A stretch of 35,342 nucleotides of DNA, from positions 1 to 35,342 of the forward strand of contig JAMXLJ010000035.1 in NCBI GenBank assembly GCA_024281095.1, read 5' to 3'. Positions 8,193 to 15,823 of the stretch are shown here, piece after piece. The position numbers and the translations under genes are program-made. Below the pieces are notes generated by a model. It had not been told where the DNA came from and made no database searches. It saw nothing but the letters and a program-made list of their open reading frames with translations. Position 1 is the first letter of the stretch; each line of letters starts with the position of its first letter. This stretch comes from Acidimicrobiia bacterium (GTDB lineage Bacteria; Actinomycetota; Acidimicrobiia; IMCC26256; JAMXLJ01).

Positions 8193-8606
8193 CTACGCGT
8201 TGGACGGTTCCTCGAAGTCGACGCGCAGCCGGGTGAGGGTCGACGACTTGATGCGCCATTCGCCGTCGACCTTCTCGTAGGTCTCGTGGTAGTGACCGAA
8301 GCCCTCCATCTGCGCGCCGTTGGGCCACCGGAGGCGATCCTCCATGGCCCAGATGCCGGTGGCCGTCGTCGGGGACGTCACCTCGATCTCGGGCATGTGA
8401 CCGTGGTGCACGGTGACGACGTCGCCGATGACGCCGCGCAGGAAGACCATGAACTCGTCGGCGCCGTGGACGACGCCGCCACCGGACGACGTCGTGTCCA
8501 TGGTGACGTCGTCTGCGAAGACCCGGCGCATGCCGTCCCAGTCCTTGGTGTCCATCGTCCGGAAGTAGCGGGCCTTCAACTGCTTGATCGCTTCGATATC
8601 GTCCAC
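8193..8606 (-). CDS. SnoaL-like (NTF2-fold) protein
   Basis: A 137-aa single-domain protein with the pattern of the SnoaL/NTF2 cone fold: an N-terminal helix (IEAIKQLKARYFRTMDTKDW), the segment MRRVFADDVTMDTTS, then paired beta strands containing VTVHHGHMPEIEVT and MEGFGHYHETYEKVDGEWRI. Proteins of this fold act as small-molecule isomerases, dehydratases, cyclases or binding proteins, and several histidines could serve. The start is GTG 8606, where the conserved domain begins; longer upstream readings run through the divergent LLM gene. It converges on the P450 (4-bp gap) and is divergent from the LLM oxidoreductase. The exact reaction is unknown. Confidence 0.82.
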   Translation of the reverse strand: MDDIEAIKQLKARYFRTMDTKDWDGMRRVFADDVTMDTTSSGGGVVHGADEFMVFLRGVIGDVVTVHHGHMPEIEVTSPTTATGIWAMEDRLRWPNGAQMEGFGHYHETYEKVDGEWRIKSSTLTRLRVDFEEPSNA

Positions 8607-8617
8607 GGCCTCACGAT

Positions 8618-8623
8618 AGGAGG
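8618..8623 (+). promoter_or_regulatory. Ribosome binding site that fixes the LLM oxidoreductase start
   Basis: AGGAGG abuts an ATG at 8624 with no spacing but stands 6 nt before the ATG at 8630. Normal spacing therefore favours 8630 (protein start MSVLFGLRF). The site lies in the 23-bp gap between two divergent start codons. Confidence 0.7.
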
Positions 8624-8629
8624 ATGCCG

Positions 8630-9607
8630 ATGAGCGTGCTGTTCGGGCTCCGCTTCGACTTCCGCAACCCCGACATCGCGGGCACCGCGATGGCCGACCG
8701 CTACGCGGCCGCACTCGACATGGCCGAGTGGGCGGACGAGCGGGGTTGCGTCAGCATCGCGGTGTCGGAGCATCACGGATCGGCCGACGGGTACCTGCCG
8801 AGCCCGTTGCCGATGGTCGCGGCGATGGCGGCGCGCACGACGAACGTCCGCCTGATGGTTGCGGCGCTCATCGCACCCTTCTACGACCCAATCCGTCTCG
8901 CCGAGGACCTCGTCGTGCTGGACAACCTCAGCAAGGGCCGCGTCGACCTCGTCGTCGCCGGCGGCTACGTGCACGAGGAGTTCGAGATGTACGGCGTGCC
9001 GATGCGCGAGCGCGCCGCGCGCGTGGGCGAGGTCGTGGCCACGTTGAAGGCCGCATTGAGCGGTGAACCATTCGAGTACCGGGGACGCACGATCCGCGTG
9101 ACGCCCGAGCCGTTCCGACCCGGCGGCCCGGCGATCCTGCTCGGTGGCAGCAGCGAACCGGCGGCCCGTCGCGCCGCGCGCATCGCCGACGGCTTCATCC
9201 CCTCGGTGCCGGAAGTGTGGGACTTCTATCGCGACGAGGTGCAGCGGCTGGGCCGGCCCGATCCCGGCCCTTCCCCGATCGGGTCCAACCGCACGGTCGC
9301 GCTCGCGGAGGATGCCGAATCGGGGTGGCAGCGGATGGCACCCTTCTTCCTGCACGAGACGAACGCGTACGGCGCATGGCAGGCACAGGACGACATCGCG
9401 TCGCCGTACCGCACGGTCGAGACGGCGGACGACCTCCGAAAGTCGGGCCAGTACGCGGTGCTCACACCCGACGAGCTCGTGGACGAGCTGCGCGCCGCAC
9501 CATTTCCATTCGCGATGTTCCATCCCATGTGCGGCGGGATGCCGGTGGATCTCGCGTGGTCGAGCCTGCGCCTCTTCGAGCAGCGCGTCGTGCCCGCGTT
9601 CGCGTAA
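8630..9607 (+). CDS. LLM-class flavin-dependent oxidoreductase
   Basis: A 325-aa luciferase-like monooxygenase family protein (TIM barrel using FMN or F420). Family hallmarks are the N-terminal FGLRFDFRNP, SIAVSEHHGSADGYLPSP, the RLMVAALIAPFYDPIRLAED strand-helix, and the GGPAILLGGSSEPAARRAAR region before the C-terminal barrel strands. Such enzymes oxygenate or dehydrogenate organic substrates with reduced flavin or F420; the cofactor cannot be fixed from sequence alone. Spacing to AGGAGG sets the start at 8630 rather than 8624. The gene is monocistronic between a divergent SnoaL-like gene and a convergent SDR, within the catabolic cluster. Confidence 0.9.
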   Translation: MSVLFGLRFDFRNPDIAGTAMADRYAAALDMAEWADERGCVSIAVSEHHGSADGYLPSPLPMVAAMAARTTNVRLMVAALIAPFYDPIRLAEDLVVLDNLSKGRVDLVVAGGYVHEEFEMYGVPMRERAARVGEVVATLKAALSGEPFEYRGRTIRVTPEPFRPGGPAILLGGSSEPAARRAARIADGFIPSVPEVWDFYRDEVQRLGRPDPGPSPIGSNRTVALAEDAESGWQRMAPFFLHETNAYGAWQAQDDIASPYRTVETADDLRKSGQYAVLTPDELVDELRAAPFPFAMFHPMCGGMPVDLAWSSLRLFEQRVVPAFA

Positions 9608-9634
9608 CCGAAGTCGCCCCTCCACTCCTCAGGC

Positions 9635-9643
9635 GGGGGGGGG
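9635..9643 (+). repeat. Run of nine G residues between convergent genes
   Basis: The 39-bp gap between the convergent LLM oxidoreductase and SDR stops contains nine consecutive G. It is outside both reading frames and is a plausible slippage or sequencing-error spot. No terminator with a T tract is visible in the gap. Confidence 0.6.
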
Positions 9644-9646
9644 CGG

Positions 9647-10471
9647 TCAGGTTCGGCCGCTGAAGTCCACCTGGCCGGTCGCGAGTGCCGCGCTGAAGCC
9701 GCCGTCGATGTCGAGGTTGATGCCGTTGACGTACCCGGCCGCCGGTGATCCGAAGAACGCGAGCACCATTGCAACCTCGCGTGGCGCGACGGCGCGACCG
9801 TTCATCTCGCGAATGTTCCAGTCGATGATCTTGTCGCTCGTGGTCCGGCGGAAGTCGGGCAGCAGCGGCGTGTCGATCGGCCCCGGGCACACGGTGTTCG
9901 TACGCACGCCGCGCCGCATCGTGGGGCGTGACGAGCGCAGCGTGTACACCTCCACCACCTCCTTGGAGAAGTTGTAGGGCCCTTGTTCGAGCGATTCGTG
10001 GTTGTCGTCGAACCACTGCAACGACGCGCCCCATCCCTCGCCGAGGCCGATGTCGAGCAGCGCGTTGATCTGCTTCACACGTTTGCGCCAGAGGTTCCCG
10101 GCAAGTGACGCGGTGTTGACGATCGCGGCACCTTCGGGCATCCGGTCGAGGAGCCCCTCCGACAGCGTGCGCAGCGCGAGGTAGTTGACCGCCAGAACCG
10201 TGTGCGGCGGTTGCGTGTCGGCCACGCCCGCATTGTTGAAGAGCGCGTGCACGGGGCCGTCGGTCCGGGCGACGGCGTCGCGTACGGCGGCCTCGTCGGA
10301 CAGATCGGCTTGCAGGAACTCGTCGTGCTTCCCGCCCGGTTCCTCGCGGTCGATCACGGTGACGTGAGCCGCGTCGAGCTCGCTCAGGACCTCGAGGAGC
10401 GCGGCGCCGACGCCTCGTGCCCCGCCGGTGACGACGACACGGCGGTCGTGGTAGCTGAACGGATTGTTCAT
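9647..10471 (-). CDS. SDR oxidoreductase of the 3-alpha-hydroxysteroid/coniferyl alcohol dehydrogenase type
   Basis: A 274-aa SDR with cofactor motif TGGARGVG (15-22), NNAG (79-82), Ser122 and YNFSK (Tyr166, Lys170). The stretch between catalytic Ser and Tyr is 44 residues instead of about 13; a long insertion here is known from the Comamonas 3-alpha-hydroxysteroid dehydrogenase/carbonyl reductase group and its coniferyl-alcohol dehydrogenase relatives. Asp41 after the second strand favours NAD(H). ATG 10471 is preceded by GGGAGG at good spacing, which rules out longer upstream readings. It overlaps the upstream monooxygenase stop by 4 nt and is the last gene of the five-gene minus-strand operon. 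Oxidation of a cyclic alcohol, or reduction of the ketone, is the likely chemistry. Confidence 0.9.
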   Translation of the reverse strand: MNNPFSYHDRRVVVTGGARGVGAALLEVLSELDAAHVTVIDREEPGGKHDEFLQADLSDEAAVRDAVARTDGPVHALFNNAGVADTQPPHTVLAVNYLALRTLSEGLLDRMPEGAAIVNTASLAGNLWRKRVKQINALLDIGLGEGWGASLQWFDDNHESLEQGPYNFSKEVVEVYTLRSSRPTMRRGVRTNTVCPGPIDTPLLPDFRRTTSDKIIDWNIREMNGRAVAPREVAMVLAFFGSPAAGYVNGINLDIDGGFSAALATGQVDFSGRT

Positions 10472-11967
10472 CGTTCCTCCCGCTTCGCGGTCCTCTCCGA
10501 TATCCGGCCGAGCAGCCTCGTCATCACGACGTACTGCGAGTTGCCGTAGGGCCACTGGGTGACCACTTTGCCCGTCTGGGACTTGAAGTAGTTGTTGCTC
10601 ATCGTCCACGAGGTGCCCTGCATCCTGGACTGGAGCCACCGGTACCACGCCGCTTCGAAGCGCGGTCTGACGTCGATGGCCGTGACTCCTTCACGCCCCA
10701 TGCGCTTCACCGCGCGCACGGCGTACTGAGCCTGGGATTCGAGCATCGACACGATGTCGCCGCCGTTGGTGCCCGGGCCGTAGAGCATGAAGAAGTTGGG
10801 AAAGCCCGGGACCGTGATACCGAGATAGGCCCGGGGCTCACCAGCCCAGTGCTCCTGCAGCGTGCGGCCGCCGCGGCCCACGATGTGCAGGCGGGCGAGA
10901 TAGTTCGCGGGCTGGAAGCCGGTCGCCATCACGATCACGTCGACCGCGCGCTCGACCCCCTCGGCATCGATGATGCCGGTGCGGGTGACCGACGCGACCG
11001 CGCGCGGCACGAGCTCGACGTTCGGCTTCTGGAGTGCGGAATAGAAGGTGCTCGCGAGGACCGGCCGCTTCCCCGGGTACGGGTACTTCGGGGTGACGGC
11101 CTCGCGCAGGTCGGGCCGGTCCGCGAACTTCCGCGCGATGTAGTCGCGGCACAGTTGCTCACGCGCCCGGTTCGCCTTCGTGCCCGGGCGCCAGATGCGT
11201 CCGCTCCACAAGTTCTTCTCCAGCAACCACCGCAGTCGCCAGCGCTCTCGGAGTCGACGCCAACGGCTCGAGAATTGGGCCAGCTGCTCGTCGGTGAAGT
11301 CCTTCTCGCCCTTCGGGAGCACCCAGCCGGGCTCGCGCTGGAAGACGTAGAGGTGCTTCACGATGGGCTGAATGGCGGGGACGATCTGGCTGGCCGACGA
11401 GCCGACACCGACCACGGCGACGACCTTGCCGGTCAGGTCGTGCTCGTGCTCCCAGCGCGCCGTGTGAAATTTCGGCCCGGCGAAGTCCTCGAGCCCGGGC
11501 CAGTCGGGAGAGCGCGGCACGTTGAGGAAGCCGACGCCGCTGACGAGCACGTGACATTCGTCGACGGTGCCGTCGTCGAGCCGCACGGTCCACACGTGCC
11601 GATCGTCGTCCCAGGTGGCCGACTCGACGGTGACACCGAGTTGCAGGTGCGGCCGGAGCCCGAACTCGTCGACCGTCTCCTCGAGGTACTTCTGCAGCTC
11701 CGGCTGCTTCGCGTGCGTGCGCGTCCAGTCGTGCGGCTTGAACGAGAAGCAGTAGAGGTGCGATCCGACGTCGACCTCCGCTCCCGGATACGTGTTGTCC
11801 CACCATGTGCCGCCGATGCCGAGCGACGACTCGTAGATGGTGAACGTGTGGATGCCGGCCCGCTTCAGCTTCACGCCGGCCGCGATCCCGCCGAAGCCGG
11901 CGCCGACCACCACGACCCTCGGCGTGCCGGCCGGCCCGAAGAGCTGCTGCGCGGTCGTGCCGGTCAT
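10468..11967 (-). CDS. FAD-dependent Baeyer-Villiger-type monooxygenase
   Basis: A 499-aa class B flavoprotein monooxygenase. The FAD-binding Rossmann motif is GAGFGG (22-27), followed by GIGGTWWDNTYPGAEVD. The Baeyer-Villiger fingerprint FxGxxxHxxxW appears as FAGPKFHTARW (162-172). The NADPH Rossmann motif is GVGSSAS (187-193), and the family ATG motif is VIVMATGFQP. Such enzymes insert oxygen next to a ketone, giving an ester or lactone from NADPH and O2. ATG 11967 is the start; the upstream GAGGCGG is a weak ribosome binding site. It lies between a VOC protein and an alcohol dehydrogenase, and two amidohydrolase-2 proteins are nearby, which fits an alcohol-ketone-lactone-hydrolysis route. 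The substrate is not deducible. Confidence 0.93.
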   Translation of the reverse strand: MTGTTAQQLFGPAGTPRVVVVGAGFGGIAAGVKLKRAGIHTFTIYESSLGIGGTWWDNTYPGAEVDVGSHLYCFSFKPHDWTRTHAKQPELQKYLEETVDEFGLRPHLQLGVTVESATWDDDRHVWTVRLDDGTVDECHVLVSGVGFLNVPRSPDWPGLEDFAGPKFHTARWEHEHDLTGKVVAVVGVGSSASQIVPAIQPIVKHLYVFQREPGWVLPKGEKDFTDEQLAQFSSRWRRLRERWRLRWLLEKNLWSGRIWRPGTKANRAREQLCRDYIARKFADRPDLREAVTPKYPYPGKRPVLASTFYSALQKPNVELVPRAVASVTRTGIIDAEGVERAVDVIVMATGFQPANYLARLHIVGRGGRTLQEHWAGEPRAYLGITVPGFPNFFMLYGPGTNGGDIVSMLESQAQYAVRAVKRMGREGVTAIDVRPRFEAAWYRWLQSRMQGTSWTMSNNYFKSQTGKVVTQWPYGNSQYVVMTRLLGRISERTAKREER

Positions 11968-12012
11968 GGGATTACCGCCTCGGGGACCGGGTGGCGGTAC
12001 AGCTCGTCGACG

Positions 12013-12429
12013 TCAACCGCCATCGGGTACCTCCCCGTAGATCATGAACTCGAGGAGGTTGCCGTCCGGATCGCGCACGTAGACGCTGGACGCCTCGGCC
12101 CGGCGGGCGCCCTGTCTCGCAACCGGGCCCTCGACGATCTCCGCTCGCGCCCCGCGCAGGACCGCGTGCAGTGATTCGGCAGAACCGTCCCACACGAAGC
12201 ACAGATCACCGCACGGCGGCTGTGCTCGAGGAGCCCTCAAGGTGAACTCCGCGCGCGGCCACAGCTCGGGTCGGTGGAAGTTGATCATCTGGTCGCCCGC
12301 GTAGACCGACACGATGCTGCGTTGTTCCGCGATGTCGAACCCGAGCGAACGGTAGAACGCCACCATCGCCTCGGTCTTCTGCATCGGGAGCGACACGTGG
12401 TCGAGCCCGCGGATGCGATCAGCCGACAT
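12013..12429 (-). CDS. VOC-family (glyoxalase/dioxygenase fold) protein
   Basis: A 138-aa vicinal-oxygen-chelate protein made of two beta-alpha-beta3 repeats. The first repeat opens with IRGLDHVSLPM (His11 as a potential metal ligand) and AFYRSLGFDIAE. The second contains SSVYVRDPDGNLLEFMIYG, whose Glu is the usual C-terminal metal ligand. Family members include glyoxalase I, extradiol dioxygenases, epimerases and binding proteins. The start ATG 12429 begins the domain and overlaps the end of the amidohydrolase by 11 nt, so the pair is probably translationally coupled. The monooxygenase start follows 45 bp downstream. The specific reaction is unknown. Confidence 0.85.
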   Translation of the reverse strand: MSADRIRGLDHVSLPMQKTEAMVAFYRSLGFDIAEQRSIVSVYAGDQMINFHRPELWPRAEFTLRAPRAQPPCGDLCFVWDGSAESLHAVLRGARAEIVEGPVARQGARRAEASSVYVRDPDGNLLEFMIYGEVPDGG

Positions 12430-13531
12430 CGGCGAAGCCGTACAGCCGCGCGCAGTTCGTCGCGGTGATCTTGCGCCGGTCGGGCTCGGGCAGTGAGCCC
12501 AGCGACTCCTCGATCGCCTGTCGCGAGTTCGGGAAGGTGCTGTCCGTGTGCGGGTAGTCCGACGCCCACATGCACGAGTCGGCACCGAGGAGCGGGATCA
12601 ACTGTGCCGCGAGCGGCTCCTCCTCGAAGGTCGCGACGACCTGCCGGCGGAACAGCTCGCTCGGCGCGAGTGCGGGCGCGTAGTCGAGCTTGTCGCGCAG
12701 CGCATGCCACTCCGAGTCGAGCCGGGCGAGAAAGTACGGCAGCCACCCGACGCCCGACTCCGCGAGCACGAGTGTGAGGTCGGGATGCCGCTCGAGCGCG
12801 CCGGAGAAGACCATGATCGCGAGCGGTTCGTCGAGCTGGAGCGGCAGCACGCTCGCGAACGCGGCCGACTGCCACTTGCCGATCTGGTAGCTCAGCTTCG
12901 ACGACGTGCCGCCTTTGATGTGGAAGCTGATCGGCAGGCCGGTGTGCTCGGCCGCGGCCCAGAGTCGATCCCAGGCGGGATCGCCAAGGTCCACGTCGAA
13001 GGCGCCGATGATGGCGCCGCGGTGACCGAGCGTCGCGGCCCGCTCCAGTTCGGCCGCGGCCGCGTCGGGTGAGTGACCGGGGAGGAACGCGAGCACGCAC
13101 AACCGGTCGGGTGCAACCGCGTTGAACTCTTCGACCGCCCAGTCGTTCCACGCGGCGTAGCACGCGTTCTGGAGGTCGGGATCTGCGATCGGAAATCCCA
13201 GCGACAACGGCCCGTAGATCACCGACGCCGCCACGCCGTCGCGGTCCATGTCCTCGAGACGCAGTTTGGGATTGCCGGCCCGGTACCCGTCGTCGTCGAT
13301 GCCGGCGCGGCCGATCGCGCTGAAGTTCTTCACCATCTCCCGGTTGGGCGGCATGCCACTACGCCCCATGACACGGTCCTCGCACACCCACACGGCTCCC
13401 TTGCTGCGCGTGACGACGTGCGGCGCACGGTCCGCCTCGCCTCTCGACATGCGGGCCTGCCACAGGTCGGGCGGTACCGCCGACAGGTCGAGGTGGTCGT
13501 CGCAGGAGTAGATGCCGTCACGGGGGTTCAT
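12419..13531 (-). CDS. Amidohydrolase-2 family metal-dependent hydrolase
   Basis: A 370-aa TIM-barrel protein of the amidohydrolase-2 family (ACMSD/OMA-hydratase-like hydrolases and decarboxylases). The first metal-binding strand reads SCDDHLD (9-15), a later ligand is His204 in SFHIKG, ESGVGWLPYFLARLD follows, and Asp325 lies in ASDYPHTDS. AGGAGG shortly before ATG 13531 supports the start. It shares DYPHTD and ESGVGW/EGGIGW with the plus-strand amidohydrolase at 15824, so the two are homologues placed on opposite sides of one divergent promoter. It sits 24 bp after an SDR and overlaps a VOC gene. Possible reactions are lactone or ring-cleavage hydrolysis or decarboxylation; the substrate is unknown. 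Confidence 0.9.
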   Translation of the reverse strand: MNPRDGIYSCDDHLDLSAVPPDLWQARMSRGEADRAPHVVTRSKGAVWVCEDRVMGRSGMPPNREMVKNFSAIGRAGIDDDGYRAGNPKLRLEDMDRDGVAASVIYGPLSLGFPIADPDLQNACYAAWNDWAVEEFNAVAPDRLCVLAFLPGHSPDAAAAELERAATLGHRGAIIGAFDVDLGDPAWDRLWAAAEHTGLPISFHIKGGTSSKLSYQIGKWQSAAFASVLPLQLDEPLAIMVFSGALERHPDLTLVLAESGVGWLPYFLARLDSEWHALRDKLDYAPALAPSELFRRQVVATFEEEPLAAQLIPLLGADSCMWASDYPHTDSTFPNSRQAIEESLGSLPEPDRRKITATNCARLYGFADVG

Positions 13532-13555
13532 GTGCGCCCTCCTCTCTGCGTGGGC

Positions 13556-14353
13556 TCACGTCGCCGGGGAGGGCGCCGGTGGAGCCATGAGATCCTTCAG
13601 TGGCCGGGGAGGTGCACCGGCCGTCGTGCCGCCGTCGACCGGCAGCACGATTCCGGTGACCTGGGCGGCGCGGTCGCTCGCCAGGTACAGCATCGCGTTC
13701 GCGACGTCGCGCGGCGATCCCACGCGCTGGAGCGGCTGCATGGCGCGCACGATTGCGCCCTGGTCCAGCGACGCATTGATCGCGGTCGGGATGTGTGCGG
13801 GCGCGACGCAATTGGCGCGGATCCCATAGCGGGCGAGCTCGACCGCGATCGACCTCGTGAAGTGGATCACCGCGGCCTTCGACGCGCGGTACGCCGTCAC
13901 GCCCGCGCCGGCGTTCATCCCCCCGATCGACGTCGTGTTGAGGATCACCCCGCCGTCGTGCTCCTTCATGTGCCGCGCCGCGCGCTGACTGCCGACCATC
14001 ACCCCGAACACGTTCACCGCCATGACCCGCTCGAAGTCGCCGAGGTCGTCGTCGAGGAACCGCTTGGGCGAGCCACCGATCCCCGCGTTGTTGACCATCA
14101 CGTGCAGACCACCGAAGTGCGTCACCGCGAAGTCGACGACGGCCTGGATGTCGTCCGCGTCGGCGACGTCCGTGCGCTTCGACGCGGCCACCGGGCCGAG
14201 CGTCTGCGCGAGCTCGGCCCCCGCGTCGGCATCGACGTCCGCGATGACCACACGGGCGCCTTCCTCGACGAAGAGCTCGACGATGCCGCGACCGAGCCCG
14301 CCGGCACCGCCCGTGACGATCGCGACTTTTCCGGCGAGCTCCGGACCGGCCAT
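13556..14353 (-). CDS. Short-chain dehydrogenase/reductase (classical SDR)
   Basis: A 265-aa classical SDR with TGGAGGLG (14-21), NNAG (88-91), Ser142 and YRASK (Tyr155, Lys159). Asp39 after the second strand points to NAD(H). The start is placed at ATG 14353, which has a GAGGGGG stretch about 6-12 nt upstream; the GTG at 14374 would add seven residues and overlap that stretch. It is the first gene of the five-gene minus-strand operon and starts about 40 bp downstream of the operator-like site at 14393-14408, so it is the likeliest direct target of the regulator that binds there. Its role is probably alcohol oxidation in the pathway shared with the divergent P450. Confidence 0.92.
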   Translation of the reverse strand: MAGPELAGKVAIVTGGAGGLGRGIVELFVEEGARVVIADVDADAGAELAQTLGPVAASKRTDVADADDIQAVVDFAVTHFGGLHVMVNNAGIGGSPKRFLDDDLGDFERVMAVNVFGVMVGSQRAARHMKEHDGGVILNTTSIGGMNAGAGVTAYRASKAAVIHFTRSIAVELARYGIRANCVAPAHIPTAINASLDQGAIVRAMQPLQRVGSPRDVANAMLYLASDRAAQVTGIVLPVDGGTTAGAPPRPLKDLMAPPAPSPAT

Positions 14354-14392
14354 CCGCCGTCCCCCTCGTGCCACGACCTCAGCCGCAGTAAG

Positions 14393-14408
14393 GTAACAGT
14401 CGTGTCAC
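14393..14408 (-). promoter_or_regulatory. Putative TetR operator, copy 2 (SDR side of divergent promoter)
   Basis: GTAACAGTCGTGTCAC has half-sites GTAACA and TGTCAC, matching five of six positions when one is reverse-complemented. It is 40 bp from the SDR start and matches the sites at 3-18 and 14467-14482. It very likely overlaps the promoter of the minus-strand operon. The binding protein is inferred, not shown. Confidence 0.62.
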
Positions 14409-14466
14409 CGGACCGTACCACGGCGGCGCCCTGGGTGCTCCGCCGTCTCGGCGCCTGCTACGCGGA

Positions 14467-14482
14467 CTAACAATCGTGTCAT
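14467..14482 (+). promoter_or_regulatory. Putative TetR operator, copy 3 (P450 side of divergent promoter)
   Basis: CTAACAATCGTGTCAT matches the other two sites and lies 26 bp before the GTG start of the P450. The distance to copy 2 is 74 bp, close to seven helical turns, so both sites would lie on the same DNA face. The TAACAA inside it could be part of a -10 element, in which case binding would block the P450 promoter. Confidence 0.6.
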
Positions 14483-14507
14483 CGGCGATCGGGAGATCGG
14501 AGCACTT

Positions 14508-15791
14508 GTGAGCGAAAGCGACCTCGACACTCGCGGCTTCGACGAGATCGACTTCTTCCGGGCCCGGCCGCTGTACCAGGACCCGTACCCGTACTACGAG
14601 TACCTGCGGTCGCACGGCCCGGTGTGGCGCGAGCCGCATCGGGGTGTCGTCATGGTGACGGGCTACGAGGAAGCTATGGCGGTGCTCACGGACACGACCA
14701 GGTTCTCGAACTGCAACACGGTGAGCGGTGTCTTCGCCAGCTTCCCCGTGCCGCTCGAGGGCGACGACGTGAGCGACATCATCGAGCAGTACCGCGACAC
14801 GCTTCCGTTCAGCGACCAGCTCCCCTCGTTCGACCCGCCGAAGCACACCGCGCACCGCGCCCTGCTCATGCGTCTGATCACGCCCAAGCGCCTCAAGGAG
14901 AACGAGGAGTTCATGTGGCGCCTCGCGGACCGGCAGATCGACGAGTTCCTCGAGCGCGGTGCGTGCGAGTTCGTCCACGACTACGCGAACGCGTTCACCT
15001 TGCTCGTGATCGCGGACCTGCTCGGCGTTCCCGAGGAGGATCACGCGACGTTCCGGGAGCAGCTCCAGGGCGAGGATCGTCCGGTGAACTCGGCGATGGC
15101 GCACAAGCCGCTGGAGTTCCTCTACGACCGTTTCACGGAGTACATCGAGGACCGCCGACGGGACCCCCGTCCCGATGTCATGACGCAACTGGCCACCGCG
15201 ACGTTCCCCGACGGGACGCTGCCCGAGGTTCACGACGTCATGCTGATCGCGTCGAACCTCTTCGCGGCAGGCCAGGAGACGACGGCGCGGATGCTCTCGA
15301 CGGCCTTTCGCCTGATCGGCGAGCGACCGGAGCTCCAGCAGGCGCTGCGCGACGACCGCGACCTGATCCCGCGACTCGTCGAGGAGGTCGTACGGCTCGA
15401 GAGCCCGATCCAAGGGAACTTCCGTCTGTCGCGGGTACCCACCACGGTCGGCGGCGTGGAGCTTCCCGCGGGGACGACCCTGATGATCCTCATCGGCGCC
15501 GCGAACCGGGACCCGCGCCAGTTCGACAGCCCGGCGCAGCTCCGTCTCGATCGCCCGAACGGCCGCCAGCACATCGGGTTCGGGTTCGGCATCCACGCCT
15601 GCGCAGGGGCGCCCCTCGCTCGCGCGGAGGGCCGCGTCAGCATCGAGCGGCTCCTCGACCGGATGACCGACATCACCGTGTCCGAGGCGCGGCACGGTCC
15701 GCCGGGCGGGCGGCGATACTTCTACACACCGATCTACATGCTGCGCGGCCTCGAGAACCTGCATCTGGATTTCACGCCCGTCACCGCGTAG
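14508..15791 (+). CDS. Cytochrome P450
   Basis: A 427-aa soluble P450 with I-helix AGQETT (254-259), ExxR at E293/R296, and the heme loop FGFGIHACAG with Cys365. ACAGAPLARAEGR after the Cys ligand is typical of actinobacterial class I enzymes. GTG 14508 is used as the start, with GGAG 5 nt upstream; the N-terminal FFRARPLYQDPYPYYEYLR confirms that the domain begins there. It is transcribed away from the five-gene operon, from a promoter holding two operator-like repeats, and is followed 32 bp later by an amidohydrolase with which it probably forms an operon. The substrate and redox partner are unknown. Confidence 0.93.
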   Translation: MSESDLDTRGFDEIDFFRARPLYQDPYPYYEYLRSHGPVWREPHRGVVMVTGYEEAMAVLTDTTRFSNCNTVSGVFASFPVPLEGDDVSDIIEQYRDTLPFSDQLPSFDPPKHTAHRALLMRLITPKRLKENEEFMWRLADRQIDEFLERGACEFVHDYANAFTLLVIADLLGVPEEDHATFREQLQGEDRPVNSAMAHKPLEFLYDRFTEYIEDRRRDPRPDVMTQLATATFPDGTLPEVHDVMLIASNLFAAGQETTARMLSTAFRLIGERPELQQALRDDRDLIPRLVEEVVRLESPIQGNFRLSRVPTTVGGVELPAGTTLMILIGAANRDPRQFDSPAQLRLDRPNGRQHIGFGFGIHACAGAPLARAEGRVSIERLLDRMTDITVSEARHGPPGGRRYFYTPIYMLRGLENLHLDFTPVTA

Positions 15792-15823
15792 ACCGCCACC
15801 AGCGGTCGGTGAGAGGAGCCCCC

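Noticed and set aside
14393-14482. KstR-type steroid regulator sites
   Set aside because: The repeats resemble neither the KstR (AAC...GTT) nor the KstR2 palindrome, so the steroid link from the P450 type is not supported by the operators.
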